Below, in pieces: positions 7,293 to 15,160 of a stretch of DNA of 26,879 nt (the first letter of the stretch is position 1; every line of letters begins with the position of its first letter). Origin of the DNA: an uncultured Porphyromonadaceae bacterium (lineage in GTDB: Bacteria; Bacteroidota; Bacteroidia; Bacteroidales; Muribaculaceae). The stretch is taken from the NCBI GenBank assembly GCA_937892215.1, contig CALAVE010000018.1, positions 1 through 26,879 of the forward strand. Direction: 5' to 3'. Made by a program: the position numbers and the translations under genes. The notes beneath the pieces are model-generated. The model did not search any database, was not told where the DNA came from, and worked only from the letters and a program-made list of their open reading frames with translations.

Positions 7293-9014
7293 ATGAGGAG
7301 ACTATTTCATATAATAATGGCACTGATGCTTACCGTGACAACCGTGATGGCTGTTACGGCATTGCCTGATGATGAGCGGGGCAGGAAAGAGAAGGCTCAA
7401 TATGTCTATATGGAGTCGCTCAACGCGCGCCAGCGCGGGGATATAGGGGCACACTACGACCTGCTGGAGCGAGCCTATGAACTGGACAGCACCAACACGG
7501 CGATAGCCTACTATTATGGCTTGTGCAGGCTGTCGCGCAGCGGAATAACACTGCGTGATGCGGAAAGCGCGCTGGCAATGATGCGTAAGCACATCGACGC
7601 CTCGCCCGACGACTATTACGAGGCCATTTTCTATGCCGATGCCGCACGCTCAATCAGGAAACACGACTTGGCTCTGGGGGCTCTGAAGCAACTCTGGAAG
7701 CACTATCCATACAAACCCGAAGTGCAATCGCGGCTGGCCGATGAATACGCTATGACCGGCGACTACGCCAATGCGGTAGCCGTGTATGATTCCATAGAAG
7801 CCCTTCAGGGAATGTCGCTGGAACTGACCTCGAGAAAGGTGATGGCATACTCGGCGCTGCAGGATACCGTGCGGGTGATTAATGAGATGCACCGACTGCT
7901 TGCCACCGCGCCGAAGAATTCATCTTATAATATGGTGATGGGCAGCGTGATGCAGCAACTGGGTATGCCCGACAGCGCGCTGTACTATCTGAACGCGGCA
8001 CAGGAATATGAACCCGACAACGGTTACACCTACCTTGCCAAGGCCCAGTTCTATAACGAGCAAGGCGATTCGGCCCAGTACGACAATCAGATATACAAAG
8101 CCCTGATTAATGAGAATCTGGACCTAGACGCCAAGATGGGTGTGCTGACCGACTATACGCGCCAACTGCTGCAGAGCAACGACTCGAGCGAGCGCGTGAA
8201 CCGCCTGTTCCGCGTGCTGATAGAGCAACATCCGCACGAGAGCGAAATACACGAACTCTACAGCGAATACTTTGTGGTGAAGAAAGACTATAAGGCAGCG
8301 GCGGAGCAACTGGGCTACGTTCTGGACATAGACAGGACCGACGCTGACGCCTGGCGCAAACTGATGCTCGTGAACATGATGGGCGAGAACTATCCGGCCG
8401 CCGTGGCCGCAGCAGAGCAGGCACTGGAATTTAACCCCGACAGCATAGAACTGTACAGATATGTGGCACCAGCGTATCTGGAAATGAAGGAATATGACAA
8501 GGCTCTCGCCACCTACGACAAAGCGCTGAGTATGGTGGACTCGACCGACCTGACTACCCGTAGCGTGCTGGTGGGCGGCAAGGGCGACGTGTATTTCTCG
8601 CGCGGCGACAGCGTCCAGGCGTTCAAATGCTATGATGAGGCGATAGAACTGAATCCGTCGAATTACGGAATACTGAACAATTACGCATATTTTCTGGCAG
8701 AGAGCGACAAGGAACTGGACAAGGCCGAGAGTATGGCCGCCAGAGCCGTTAACGCTAACCCCAAGAACTCGACATTCATTGACACATACGCCTGGGTGTT
8801 CTACAAGAAAGGCGACTATAAGATGGCTCTGCTTTACATCCGCTCGGCACTGAACAACGATGACGGCGAAAACGAGGAACTGGTGGAGCACTACGGAGAC
8901 ATACTGTGGATGGACGGAAGCCACGACGAGGCTGTGGAGCAATGGAAGAAGGCACTGGAAATGGAGCCAGAGAACCCCGAAGCGCTCAAGCGAAAGATAG
9001 AGCAAGGATTGTGA
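7293..9014 (+). CDS. Exported tetratricopeptide-repeat protein
   Basis: 573 residues. The first ~23 (MRRLFHIIMALMLTVTTVMA) form a signal peptide, and the rest is a tandem array of helical TPR repeats running to the C-terminus, with typical units such as YDLLERAYELDSTNTAIAYY, AVAAAEQALEFNPDSIELY, KCYDEAIELNPSNYGILNN and EAVEQWKKALEMEPENPEAL. It is probably a periplasmic or outer-membrane-associated scaffold. In other Bacteroidales a TPR gene of this size commonly lies between dut and a DUF4292 lipoprotein gene, as here, which suggests a joint envelope role. The spacing (18 nt before, 20 nt after) indicates co-transcription. No catalytic domain is visible. Confidence 0.93.
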   Translation: MRRLFHIIMALMLTVTTVMAVTALPDDERGRKEKAQYVYMESLNARQRGDIGAHYDLLERAYELDSTNTAIAYYYGLCRLSRSGITLRDAESALAMMRKHIDASPDDYYEAIFYADAARSIRKHDLALGALKQLWKHYPYKPEVQSRLADEYAMTGDYANAVAVYDSIEALQGMSLELTSRKVMAYSALQDTVRVINEMHRLLATAPKNSSYNMVMGSVMQQLGMPDSALYYLNAAQEYEPDNGYTYLAKAQFYNEQGDSAQYDNQIYKALINENLDLDAKMGVLTDYTRQLLQSNDSSERVNRLFRVLIEQHPHESEIHELYSEYFVVKKDYKAAAEQLGYVLDIDRTDADAWRKLMLVNMMGENYPAAVAAAEQALEFNPDSIELYRYVAPAYLEMKEYDKALATYDKALSMVDSTDLTTRSVLVGGKGDVYFSRGDSVQAFKCYDEAIELNPSNYGILNNYAYFLAESDKELDKAESMAARAVNANPKNSTFIDTYAWVFYKKGDYKMALLYIRSALNNDDGENEELVEHYGDILWMDGSHDEAVEQWKKALEMEPENPEALKRKIEQGL

Positions 9015-9034
9015 AACTAAAACTCGAATTAAAT

Positions 9035-9901
9035 ATGGGCAAACAAATAAATAAGTGGATATGGGCATTGCCGGTGCTGCTGGCACTGACGGTGTCGTGC
9101 CATACCGGGAAAAAAGTGGTGGATAGCAACGTGGCACCGAACAGTGTCACCGAAGGTGTGACCGTGCCGGCTCCGGCGCAGGGTCAGGCCGTGGCATCGC
9201 GGTTTTCGCAGATAGTGGCAAAGCAGGGTGGCTGGACCACGATGCAGTCGGGTGGAAGCGTGTCGATAAGCGGAGCGAAGTCGTTCTCGTCGTCGATGCA
9301 GATTAAAATGGTGCGTGACCGCGCCATCCTAATTTCGCTGCGTCCGATACTGGGAATAGAAGTGGGAAAACTGATTATTACGGGTGATTCCGTGATTGTG
9401 ATAGACAAAGTACATAAGCAGTATATCGCGGAGAACGTGTCGCTGATAACTAACGGCATACCGGCGACGGTGAGCACCGTTCAGGATTTGTTTCTGGGGC
9501 GCGCCTTTCTGCTGGGTGGCGGCGACCTGCGTCAGAACATGGATAAACTCAAGTTCACTGAGGACGGCTCTATTGCTGTGATAGAACCCAAGGAACAGCC
9601 CAAAGAGTTCTCGTATAGTTTCACCTACGGCTCAAACGACAAGATACTGAGCGTGAATGTGGCGCCAAATGGTGCCGGTACCGGCTCACTATATAAGGCC
9701 GATTACAGCAATGTTCAACTAACTCTGGCCGGTAACGTGGCCGGTGCGGTAAGCGTGTCAACTGAACTGAAGGGGACACGTTTCAACCTTGACCTTGAGT
9801 ACAATTCCTTCAGGTGGAACGAGCCCCTAGACATAGATGCCAATATACCTGCTGGATACAAGAAGATATCAGGACGAAATCTCCTGAATATATTAGGATA
9901 G
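9035..9901 (+). CDS. DUF4292 lipoprotein
   Basis: 288 residues from the ATG at 9035. The frame is open upstream, but this start places the signal peptide MGKQINKWIWALPVLLALTVSC correctly, with a lipobox TVSC and lipidated Cys22, and lies just after the TPR stop codon. The body contains the DUF4292 pattern (RFSQIVAKQGGW, SSMQIKMVRDRAILISLRPI, LGIEVGKLIITGDSVIVID, STVQDLFLG), an all-beta fold related to LolA/LolB-type lipoprotein carriers. It may bind lipid or a lipoprotein at the outer membrane; the function is not established. Lgt, which would lipidate it, is encoded at 25446. Confidence 0.9.
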   Translation: MGKQINKWIWALPVLLALTVSCHTGKKVVDSNVAPNSVTEGVTVPAPAQGQAVASRFSQIVAKQGGWTTMQSGGSVSISGAKSFSSSMQIKMVRDRAILISLRPILGIEVGKLIITGDSVIVIDKVHKQYIAENVSLITNGIPATVSTVQDLFLGRAFLLGGGDLRQNMDKLKFTEDGSIAVIEPKEQPKEFSYSFTYGSNDKILSVNVAPNGAGTGSLYKADYSNVQLTLAGNVAGAVSVSTELKGTRFNLDLEYNSFRWNEPLDIDANIPAGYKKISGRNLLNILG

Positions 9902-9926
9902 AAGCGGGACCTTAAATCTGAGACAA

Positions 9927-11285
9927 TTGAGAGGCATAGAAGAAATATTGGAGAGCGTGAACGGGTTTCTGTGGGGCTGGCCGCTGATAGTGCTACTGCT
10001 GGGGACGCACATCTTCCTTACGTTCCGCCTGAAATTCCCACAGCGCAAGATATTCACAGCCATACGCTTGTCGGTTACCCGTGACAAGCGAGCAAAGGGC
10101 GAAGTGTCGCAGTTCGGGGCACTTGCTACCGCACTTGCCGCAACAATTGGTACCGGCAACATCGTGGGTATAGCCACCGCTGTGGCGATAGGCGGCCCGG
10201 GAGCAGTGCTGTGGTGTTGGCTAACCGGCGTGTTCGGCATAGCCACCAAATATGCTGAGAGCCTACTTGCCATCAAGTATCGCATCCGTCAGCCCGACGG
10301 CTCGTACCTGGGCGGCCCCATGTACTCGCTGGAGCGAGGGCTTGGGCTGAAATGGCTGGGAGTGCTGTTTGCCGTGTTTACTGCGGTGGCGTCGTTCGGG
10401 ATAGGCAACATGGTGCAGGCCAATGCCATAGCCACTATTACACGCGAATCGTTCGGAGTGAGTCCTTTGTGGATGGGTCTTGCCGTGGCAGTGCTTGTGG
10501 CAGCCGTGGTGTGGGGCGGTGTGAAGAGCATCTCGCGAGTGTGCGGCGCACTGGTGCCGTTCATGGCTGTTTTCTACGTGGGCGGTTGCATCTATATCCT
10601 TGTGGCAAATTCGGCCTATGTGTGGCCGGCACTAAAACTGATAGTGACGGCGGCATTCACGCCCGAGGCGGCCGGTGGCGGTTTCGTGGGGTCCACGGTT
10701 CTGATGGCGGCGCGAATGGGAATAGCACGCGGACTGTTCAGCAACGAGTCGGGACTCGGTTCGGCCCCAATAGTGGCGGCGGCAGCGCGAACGCGGAATC
10801 CTGTGCGCCAGGCGTTGGTGTCGGCCAGCGGCACATTCTGGGACACAGTGGTGATATGCGCTGTGACCGGGCTGGTGATAGTGAGTAGCGTGATGGCTTA
10901 CCCCGACATAACCTACGCCGACGGAGCCACCCTCACGCGCTCGGCGTTCAGCAAGATACCGCTGGTGGGAACTCCATTGCTCACCTTTGGGCTGATGACC
11001 TTCGCTTTCAGCACCATTTTGGGGTGGTGCTACTACGGAGAACGCGCCGTGGCGTACCTTCACGGATGCAGACTTGCGAGGGTGTATAAGGTGCTGTATG
11101 TGGTGGCCGTGTTTGTGGGCAGTGTGGTGAACCTGAAAGTGGTGTGGGACCTGGCCGACTGCATGAACGCGCTGATGGCCCTGCCTAATCTGGTGGCGCT
11201 GATAGGCTTGAGTGCCGTAGCGGCCCGCGAGACGCAGAAGTACCTGTGGGACAACCGCCTCGATGACCACCACGAAGAGGTGTGA
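9927..11285 (+). CDS. Sodium:alanine/glycine symporter (AGCS family), probable TTG start
   Basis: 452 residues, a normal length for AGCS transporters, which import alanine or glycine with Na+. Diagnostic motifs: NGFLWGWPLIVLLLGTHIF at the N-terminus, the LAATIGTGNIVGIATA substrate/sodium segment, GGPGAVLWCWLTG, GGPMYSLERGLG, and LFSNESGLGSAP. About ten hydrophobic helices are visible. An in-frame stop at 9894-9896 limits upstream extension, and no ATG lies between it and the first conserved helix, so translation must begin at a non-ATG codon. TTG at 9927 gives the best length; TTG 9948 and GTG 9957 are alternatives. It lies 25 nt after the DUF4292 gene and is probably in the same operon. Confidence 0.93.
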   Translation: MRGIEEILESVNGFLWGWPLIVLLLGTHIFLTFRLKFPQRKIFTAIRLSVTRDKRAKGEVSQFGALATALAATIGTGNIVGIATAVAIGGPGAVLWCWLTGVFGIATKYAESLLAIKYRIRQPDGSYLGGPMYSLERGLGLKWLGVLFAVFTAVASFGIGNMVQANAIATITRESFGVSPLWMGLAVAVLVAAVVWGGVKSISRVCGALVPFMAVFYVGGCIYILVANSAYVWPALKLIVTAAFTPEAAGGGFVGSTVLMAARMGIARGLFSNESGLGSAPIVAAAARTRNPVRQALVSASGTFWDTVVICAVTGLVIVSSVMAYPDITYADGATLTRSAFSKIPLVGTPLLTFGLMTFAFSTILGWCYYGERAVAYLHGCRLARVYKVLYVVAVFVGSVVNLKVVWDLADCMNALMALPNLVALIGLSAVAARETQKYLWDNRLDDHHEEV

Positions 11286-11327
11286 CGCAGGAATTTCCTA
11301 ATCCAGATAAAGTTTAATGACTGTTTT

Positions 11328-12440
11328 TTAGAGGGTGTTCCAGAAGTCGAGGTGACGCTGGGCGATGAGGCGTGCATCGTTGTGCTTGACAACGAAATCG
11401 CGGCTGGCCCGGCTCAGTGCCGGCAGTTCGTCCTTGTGCGCGATGATGTGGCGCAGGTGCGAGTGAATATCACCGGGAATTAGCGGTGAGACGTTGATGA
11501 TGGGGTGAATGTCGTCCTCACCGATGAGTTGGTAATATTCAGGTTCGGCACCGGAAACGGCCACCAGCCCCTGTGCCATGGCCAGCAGAGCGTTGGTGGC
11601 GGGGGTGTAGGAGTAGAGTTGGTCGATGAGCACGTGTGAACTGCGCATTGCATTGAGATATTGCGAATAGGGCAGATTCTCCACGTCGCAAATCTCGCAG
11701 AGCTCCGGGTGCTCGGCGTGAACATCCTTGAGGGCGGCAAGAAGCCTGTCAATGCCTTTTACGACGTTTCGGTCGCGCTGAATGCCGATGAAGAAGCGCA
11801 CTTTCTCGGGCTCTTGGTTGAGTTCGATTGGCCGGAGCGACTCGGTGTCGATGGGAATGCCTGCATAGACCACCTTGTCGCCGAGAACCGGCTTGTAGGC
11901 GGCATAGTATTCATAGAGGCAGGCCACAGCGCCATCAATCTGCGAGATGATGAAGTCGCTGTATTCTTTCATGAACGGTTGCTCCCAGTTCTCCTGATGC
12001 TGAGCGATAAACTCGGCACTGTCAACATAAGGCGACGGTTTGTCGCCCACCATGTAGTCGCTATATCGGAAAGTGCGGCCGTCGTGGCAGGCGCGGTAGT
12101 AAACGTAGTCGGTACCGAGAGCGGAGAGGACGATTTTGCCGTTGTGTCGCTTGAGGTAAGAGAAGATGTGCCTGAGTTTGTCGGGCTTAAGAGAGAGGAA
12201 GATGGGGGAGGCGATGTGCACCACGTCGAAGCCACGCATACGAGGCAGCGCGCGTAAGATGTCGGCAATGTATCTCACGGCACCCAGAGAGCCCGGATGC
12301 CGGGCAAGATTGATGTCGCGGCCAGTGTTCATCCATAGCGAGCCGCCCGAGGCGGTGACCGCTTCGTGCCCCATCTGCCGCAACGCCCCCGCGAGGCAAT
12401 TGTGCAGATTACTCGCATCTCCAACAAACAGAATCTTCAT
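11328..12440 (-). CDS. Glycosyltransferase, GT-B fold (GT4-like)
   Basis: 370 residues starting at the ATG at 12440 (MKILFVGDASNLHN), which begins a Rossmann strand as expected; 13 extra in-frame codons upstream would overlap the promoter. The N-terminal half contains SALGTDYVYY and a mid-region VYAGIPID, and the C-terminal half shows the donor-binding arrangement of GT4 enzymes: FFIGIQRDRNVVKGIDRLL, HVLIDQLYSYTPATNALLAMAQG and EPEYYQ. It probably adds a sugar from a nucleotide-sugar donor to a cell-surface glycan at the inner membrane face. It has its own promoter but lies only 47 nt behind the SGNH/MBOAT pair, so the three may act on the same glycan. Donor and acceptor are unknown. Confidence 0.85.
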   Translation of the reverse strand: MKILFVGDASNLHNCLAGALRQMGHEAVTASGGSLWMNTGRDINLARHPGSLGAVRYIADILRALPRMRGFDVVHIASPIFLSLKPDKLRHIFSYLKRHNGKIVLSALGTDYVYYRACHDGRTFRYSDYMVGDKPSPYVDSAEFIAQHQENWEQPFMKEYSDFIISQIDGAVACLYEYYAAYKPVLGDKVVYAGIPIDTESLRPIELNQEPEKVRFFIGIQRDRNVVKGIDRLLAALKDVHAEHPELCEICDVENLPYSQYLNAMRSSHVLIDQLYSYTPATNALLAMAQGLVAVSGAEPEYYQLIGEDDIHPIINVSPLIPGDIHSHLRHIIAHKDELPALSRASRDFVVKHNDARLIAQRHLDFWNTL

Positions 12441-12448
12441 CCGGGTGT

Positions 12449-12479
12449 CAAAGTTAGTGCTTTTTGTGGAAATAATCAA
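12449..12479 (-). promoter_or_regulatory. Promoter of the GT4-like gene
   Basis: On the minus strand: TTG (12477-12479), a 20-nt spacer and TAACTTTG (12449-12456), an exact -7 match. The predicted start is about 12442, only about 2 nt before the ATG at 12440, which implies a leaderless or almost leaderless mRNA. It begins 8 nt after the SGNH stop codon. Confidence 0.65.
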
Positions 12480-12487
12480 GAAACGAG

Positions 12488-13438
12488 TTACTTGTTGTCT
12501 TGCCGGTTCAAAAGAGGCTTAATGGTGCGGATGATGTTCAGAGAGTTCAGCCTCACACCTTCACGGGTAACATGATAGCCATAGCCGTAAGAATAGTCGT
12601 CGCTTAGCACCATGGCTTCCATTGGTGCGGCGAACGGCCGTCCGATGGCATCCAGAGCCTCCGCTATTGTGGGGTCGTTCACAATGCTGAAGTAACTCTC
12701 GCAACAAACCGGGGGCAGGACAATGACTTGCGCGCCACGCTGTTCCAAACTCTTGAAGCAATCGCTGAGCCAACTCATGAAGGAAAAGTCAACTGTGTTA
12801 TGTGAGTTTTTGCGAACTAACGGCAGTTTGGTAGCCGGAAGTTCATAATGGCTCACCTCGTCACCCCATCGGTTGAATCCGCTTCGAGCGTACTTAAATT
12901 CATCGGAGGCAGCCTCCTGATTTAAGTTACCGGTGAACGGATATTTAATGAGGCGGATGAGATTGCCCCACGCCAGACGAGGAATACCACGGATTACGTA
13001 AGTCCACTGAGGCAGATTGAGCATTGTTACGCCACGCCAGCCTGTGGCATTCATGAACAGGGCAAAAGTGCTTGCCTCGCCATTGCCGCCGGTATAGTAA
13101 TTGGCGTACTCAATTTGCACAACCACGACATCGCCCTTGTGCACGTGTGCGAGGCAATCGGTGAGAGGGTATTTTATCCCGATACCGGCGTGCAACCCGA
13201 AATTAATCACCGGCATCCCCAGCGAGTCGCTGATGGTCTGAGAGTCGTTGCCGAACGCCACACTGCTGCCGCCCACGAAGATGATGCGCTGCCCCGGTGT
13301 TTCGGTGAGCAGTTGCAGTTTGTGGTTATATTCGTTTAAGTAGGAATTTTCATCGGGAGGAGTGATGATTATGAGCGCAATGAAAACCGAGGCCAGCAGG
13401 ACCGCGAACCAAAACACTTTATTTACGAAACGCTTCAT
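12488..13438 (-). CDS. SGNH-hydrolase-like membrane-anchored protein, partner of MBOAT
   Basis: 316 residues. One N-terminal membrane helix (about 7-26) anchors an exported domain that starts with IIFVGGSSVAFGND, the block I of the SGNH fold with a candidate nucleophile at Ser58 or Ser59. GMPVINFGLHAGIG and KGDVVVVQIEYANY fit the following strands, and a C-terminal YHVTREG carries the likely catalytic His. The Asp that normally precedes this His in DxxH is not visible, since the segment reads YGYGYH, so activity is uncertain. It follows the MBOAT gene by 21 nt behind a strong Shine-Dalgarno site. The arrangement resembles DltB/DltD, AlgI/AlgJ and PatA/PatB, in which the MBOAT passes an acyl group to an extracytoplasmic SGNH partner. 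Confidence 0.8.
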   Translation of the reverse strand: MKRFVNKVFWFAVLLASVFIALIIITPPDENSYLNEYNHKLQLLTETPGQRIIFVGGSSVAFGNDSQTISDSLGMPVINFGLHAGIGIKYPLTDCLAHVHKGDVVVVQIEYANYYTGGNGEASTFALFMNATGWRGVTMLNLPQWTYVIRGIPRLAWGNLIRLIKYPFTGNLNQEAASDEFKYARSGFNRWGDEVSHYELPATKLPLVRKNSHNTVDFSFMSWLSDCFKSLEQRGAQVIVLPPVCCESYFSIVNDPTIAEALDAIGRPFAAPMEAMVLSDDYSYGYGYHVTREGVRLNSLNIIRTIKPLLNRQDNK

Positions 13439-13445
13439 ATATAGC

Positions 13446-13452
13446 CCTCCTT
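13446..13452 (-). promoter_or_regulatory. Perfect Shine-Dalgarno site of the SGNH gene
   Basis: On the minus strand AAGGAGG sits 7 nt before the ATG at 13438. Such complete sites are uncommon in Bacteroidota, and this one supports both the chosen start and strong translation from the MBOAT transcript. Confidence 0.75.
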
Positions 13453-13459
13453 AAAAACG

Positions 13460-14923
13460 CTAAAATTGGAAATAAATAAACTCAGAGTTTCTGCCGGAAT
13501 ACACGAGAATTATCATGATAAACACGATGTAGAAAGTGTAGCGGAGCGCTAAGTTGCGTGTCATCAGGCTATTGCCGGTGAGTTGTAGCGCATGCTGCTT
13601 GTTGCGTTGCATCCATTCCACAACTATCAGAAACAGAATGGCGGGCACGGACTTGGTGAGTTGTAAGCCACCCATTAGGCTGATACAGCCAGAAAGATTG
13701 AAGAGAGAACTGTCGCACATAGCCATTATATACTGTGCCGCATCGGTCATGGATGGAGCTCGGAACACAATCCATCCCAGATTCACTATGAGGAATGTGA
13801 TAACTATGTATGCGGTTTCTTTAAGCGACGGCCAAATTTTTCCCTCTGGAGTCACATCCTTAATTCCCTTAAATCCCGCGACGCGGTGGGCGCTGAGCAA
13901 GAAAGCATAAAACAAGCCCCAGCACACGAAAGTCCAGTTGGCGCCATGCCAGAGACCGCTAATAATCCACACAATAAAGATGTTGCGAATGGTTCTCGGG
14001 AGTGAGCACCTGCTTCCGCCCAGTGGGAAATAGATGTAGTCGCGGAACCAAGTCATGAGAGATATGTGCCATCGTCTCCAGAACTCGGGGATAGAGCGCG
14101 AGAAATAAGGGAAGCGGAAATTGCGCATAAGGTCGATGCCGAAAAGACGCGCGCATCCGATGGCAATGTCGGAATATCCGGAAAAGTCGCAGTAGATTTG
14201 GAAAGAGAACAACACCGAGCCCAGCAAGAGCAGGAATCCCGGCATATTGGAATAGTCCCCCCAGATTTGGTCCACAGCCACCGCGCAGTTATCGGCAATA
14301 ACCATTTTCTTGAACAGCCCCCACAGCATCTGCCTGAGACCATCGGTGGCTTTGTCGTAGTTGAACACACGCAACTTGCTGAACTGTGGCAACAGGCTGG
14401 TAGCCCGCTCGATGGGGCCTGCCACTAACTGAGGGAAAAAACTGATGAAAGCGAAAAAGGCCACCGGGTCGCGGCTTGCACGGATGTTGCCGCGATAAGT
14501 GTCGATGGTGTAGCCCAGAGCCTGGAAGGTGTAGAAACTGATTCCTACCGGCAGAACCAGATTGATGGTGGCAAAGTCGGGGTGGAAGTTGAAAAGCGCG
14601 AGCAATTCGCACAGACTTTCGGCAAAAAAATTGTAATACTTGAAAAGAGCCAGTATGCCGATGTTCAATGTTATGTTAGAAGCGCAGACTAAGCGTTTTA
14701 GCCTTCGGTTATCGCGAAATTTCTCAATCAGCAAACCGCTGGCGAAACTGCAAGCCGATGTGATGACAATGAGCCACAGGAAGCGCGTGTCCCACCAGCC
14801 ATAAAACACGTAACTCGCCGCAACGACAAGCAGATTCTGAAGTCTTAATCTGCGCGCAAGAATCCAGTAGAAGATAAAAACTACCGGAAGGAACACTAAG
14901 AATGTGAAAGTGTTGAATTGCAT
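13460..14923 (-). CDS. MBOAT family O-acyltransferase
   Basis: 487 residues from the ATG at 14923 (MQFNTFTFLVFLPVVF); an earlier in-frame start at 14947 lies inside the promoter. It is a polytopic membrane enzyme of the AlgI/DltB/PatA group that moves acyl (often acetyl) groups from a cytoplasmic donor towards extracytoplasmic glycans. The signature is complete: SFYTFQALGYTIDTYR (129-144), FFPQLVAGPIER (162-173), FWRRWHISLMTWFRDY with His286, and GLWHGANW with the catalytic His326. It heads a minus-strand unit with the SGNH gene, and the glycosyltransferase follows. The acyl group and glycan are unknown. Confidence 0.95.
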   Translation of the reverse strand: MQFNTFTFLVFLPVVFIFYWILARRLRLQNLLVVAASYVFYGWWDTRFLWLIVITSACSFASGLLIEKFRDNRRLKRLVCASNITLNIGILALFKYYNFFAESLCELLALFNFHPDFATINLVLPVGISFYTFQALGYTIDTYRGNIRASRDPVAFFAFISFFPQLVAGPIERATSLLPQFSKLRVFNYDKATDGLRQMLWGLFKKMVIADNCAVAVDQIWGDYSNMPGFLLLLGSVLFSFQIYCDFSGYSDIAIGCARLFGIDLMRNFRFPYFSRSIPEFWRRWHISLMTWFRDYIYFPLGGSRCSLPRTIRNIFIVWIISGLWHGANWTFVCWGLFYAFLLSAHRVAGFKGIKDVTPEGKIWPSLKETAYIVITFLIVNLGWIVFRAPSMTDAAQYIMAMCDSSLFNLSGCISLMGGLQLTKSVPAILFLIVVEWMQRNKQHALQLTGNSLMTRNLALRYTFYIVFIMIILVYSGRNSEFIYFQF

Positions 14924-14944
14924 TTCAGTGCGGTTTAATAGGCG

Positions 14945-14975
14945 CAAAGGTAGCTTTTTTTTAATTCAGGAACAA
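14945..14975 (-). promoter_or_regulatory. Promoter of the MBOAT-SGNH unit
   Basis: On the minus strand: TTG (14973-14975), a 20-nt spacer and TACCTTTG (14945-14952), an exact -7 match. The predicted start is about 14938, 15 nt before the ATG at 14923, which rules out the longer reading frame start. Confidence 0.8.
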
Positions 14976-15055
14976 CAATATTCAAGGTAAAGAGGTGTCT
15001 GAACAGGTGTATTGGCTCGGGCTGAAGAAATAGTTTGAAAGTTGGGTGGGGAAAA

Positions 15056-15088
15056 TTTGTGTGATAAGTGAATTATTTCGTATCTTTA
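15056..15088 (+). promoter_or_regulatory. Promoter of the GT2-SprT unit
   Basis: TTTG (15056-15059), a 21-nt spacer and TATCTTTA (15081-15088), one mismatch from TAnnTTTG. The predicted start is about 15095, which leaves a leader of about 66 nt holding two hairpins. Confidence 0.65.
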
Positions 15089-15109
15089 CACTTGATATGG
15101 GCAAAGGGG

Positions 15110-15159
15110 CGCACTGCAGAGTAATGGCAGTGCGATCACGAGCCGAAGAATTTGCGTGA
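15110..15159 (+). other. Two successive hairpins in the GT2 leader
   Basis: CGCACTGC (15110-15117) pairs perfectly with GCAGTGCG (15127-15134) across a 9-nt loop. TCACG (15136-15140) pairs with CGTGA (15155-15159) immediately before the ATG at 15161. The second could hide the ribosome entry site. There is no T-tract, so neither is a simple terminator, and no known riboswitch was recognised. Confidence 0.55.
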
Positions 15160-15160
15160 A

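Noticed and set aside
8124..9137. Long open frame (337 codons) on the minus strand opposite the TPR gene
   Set aside because: It is antisense to a clear TPR gene, its translation is His/Val-rich shadow sequence, and it has no promoter or recognisable domain.
11286..11327. Possible terminator between the symporter and the convergent glycosyltransferase
   Set aside because: Only AGGAA-T-TTCCT without a usable loop and an isolated T6 tract are present; they do not form a convincing hairpin.
15012..15038. Partial likeness between 15012-15038 and 5649-5668 (TCGGGCT-AAGA)
   Set aside because: The match is short and interrupted and does not extend into the element repeat; probably chance.
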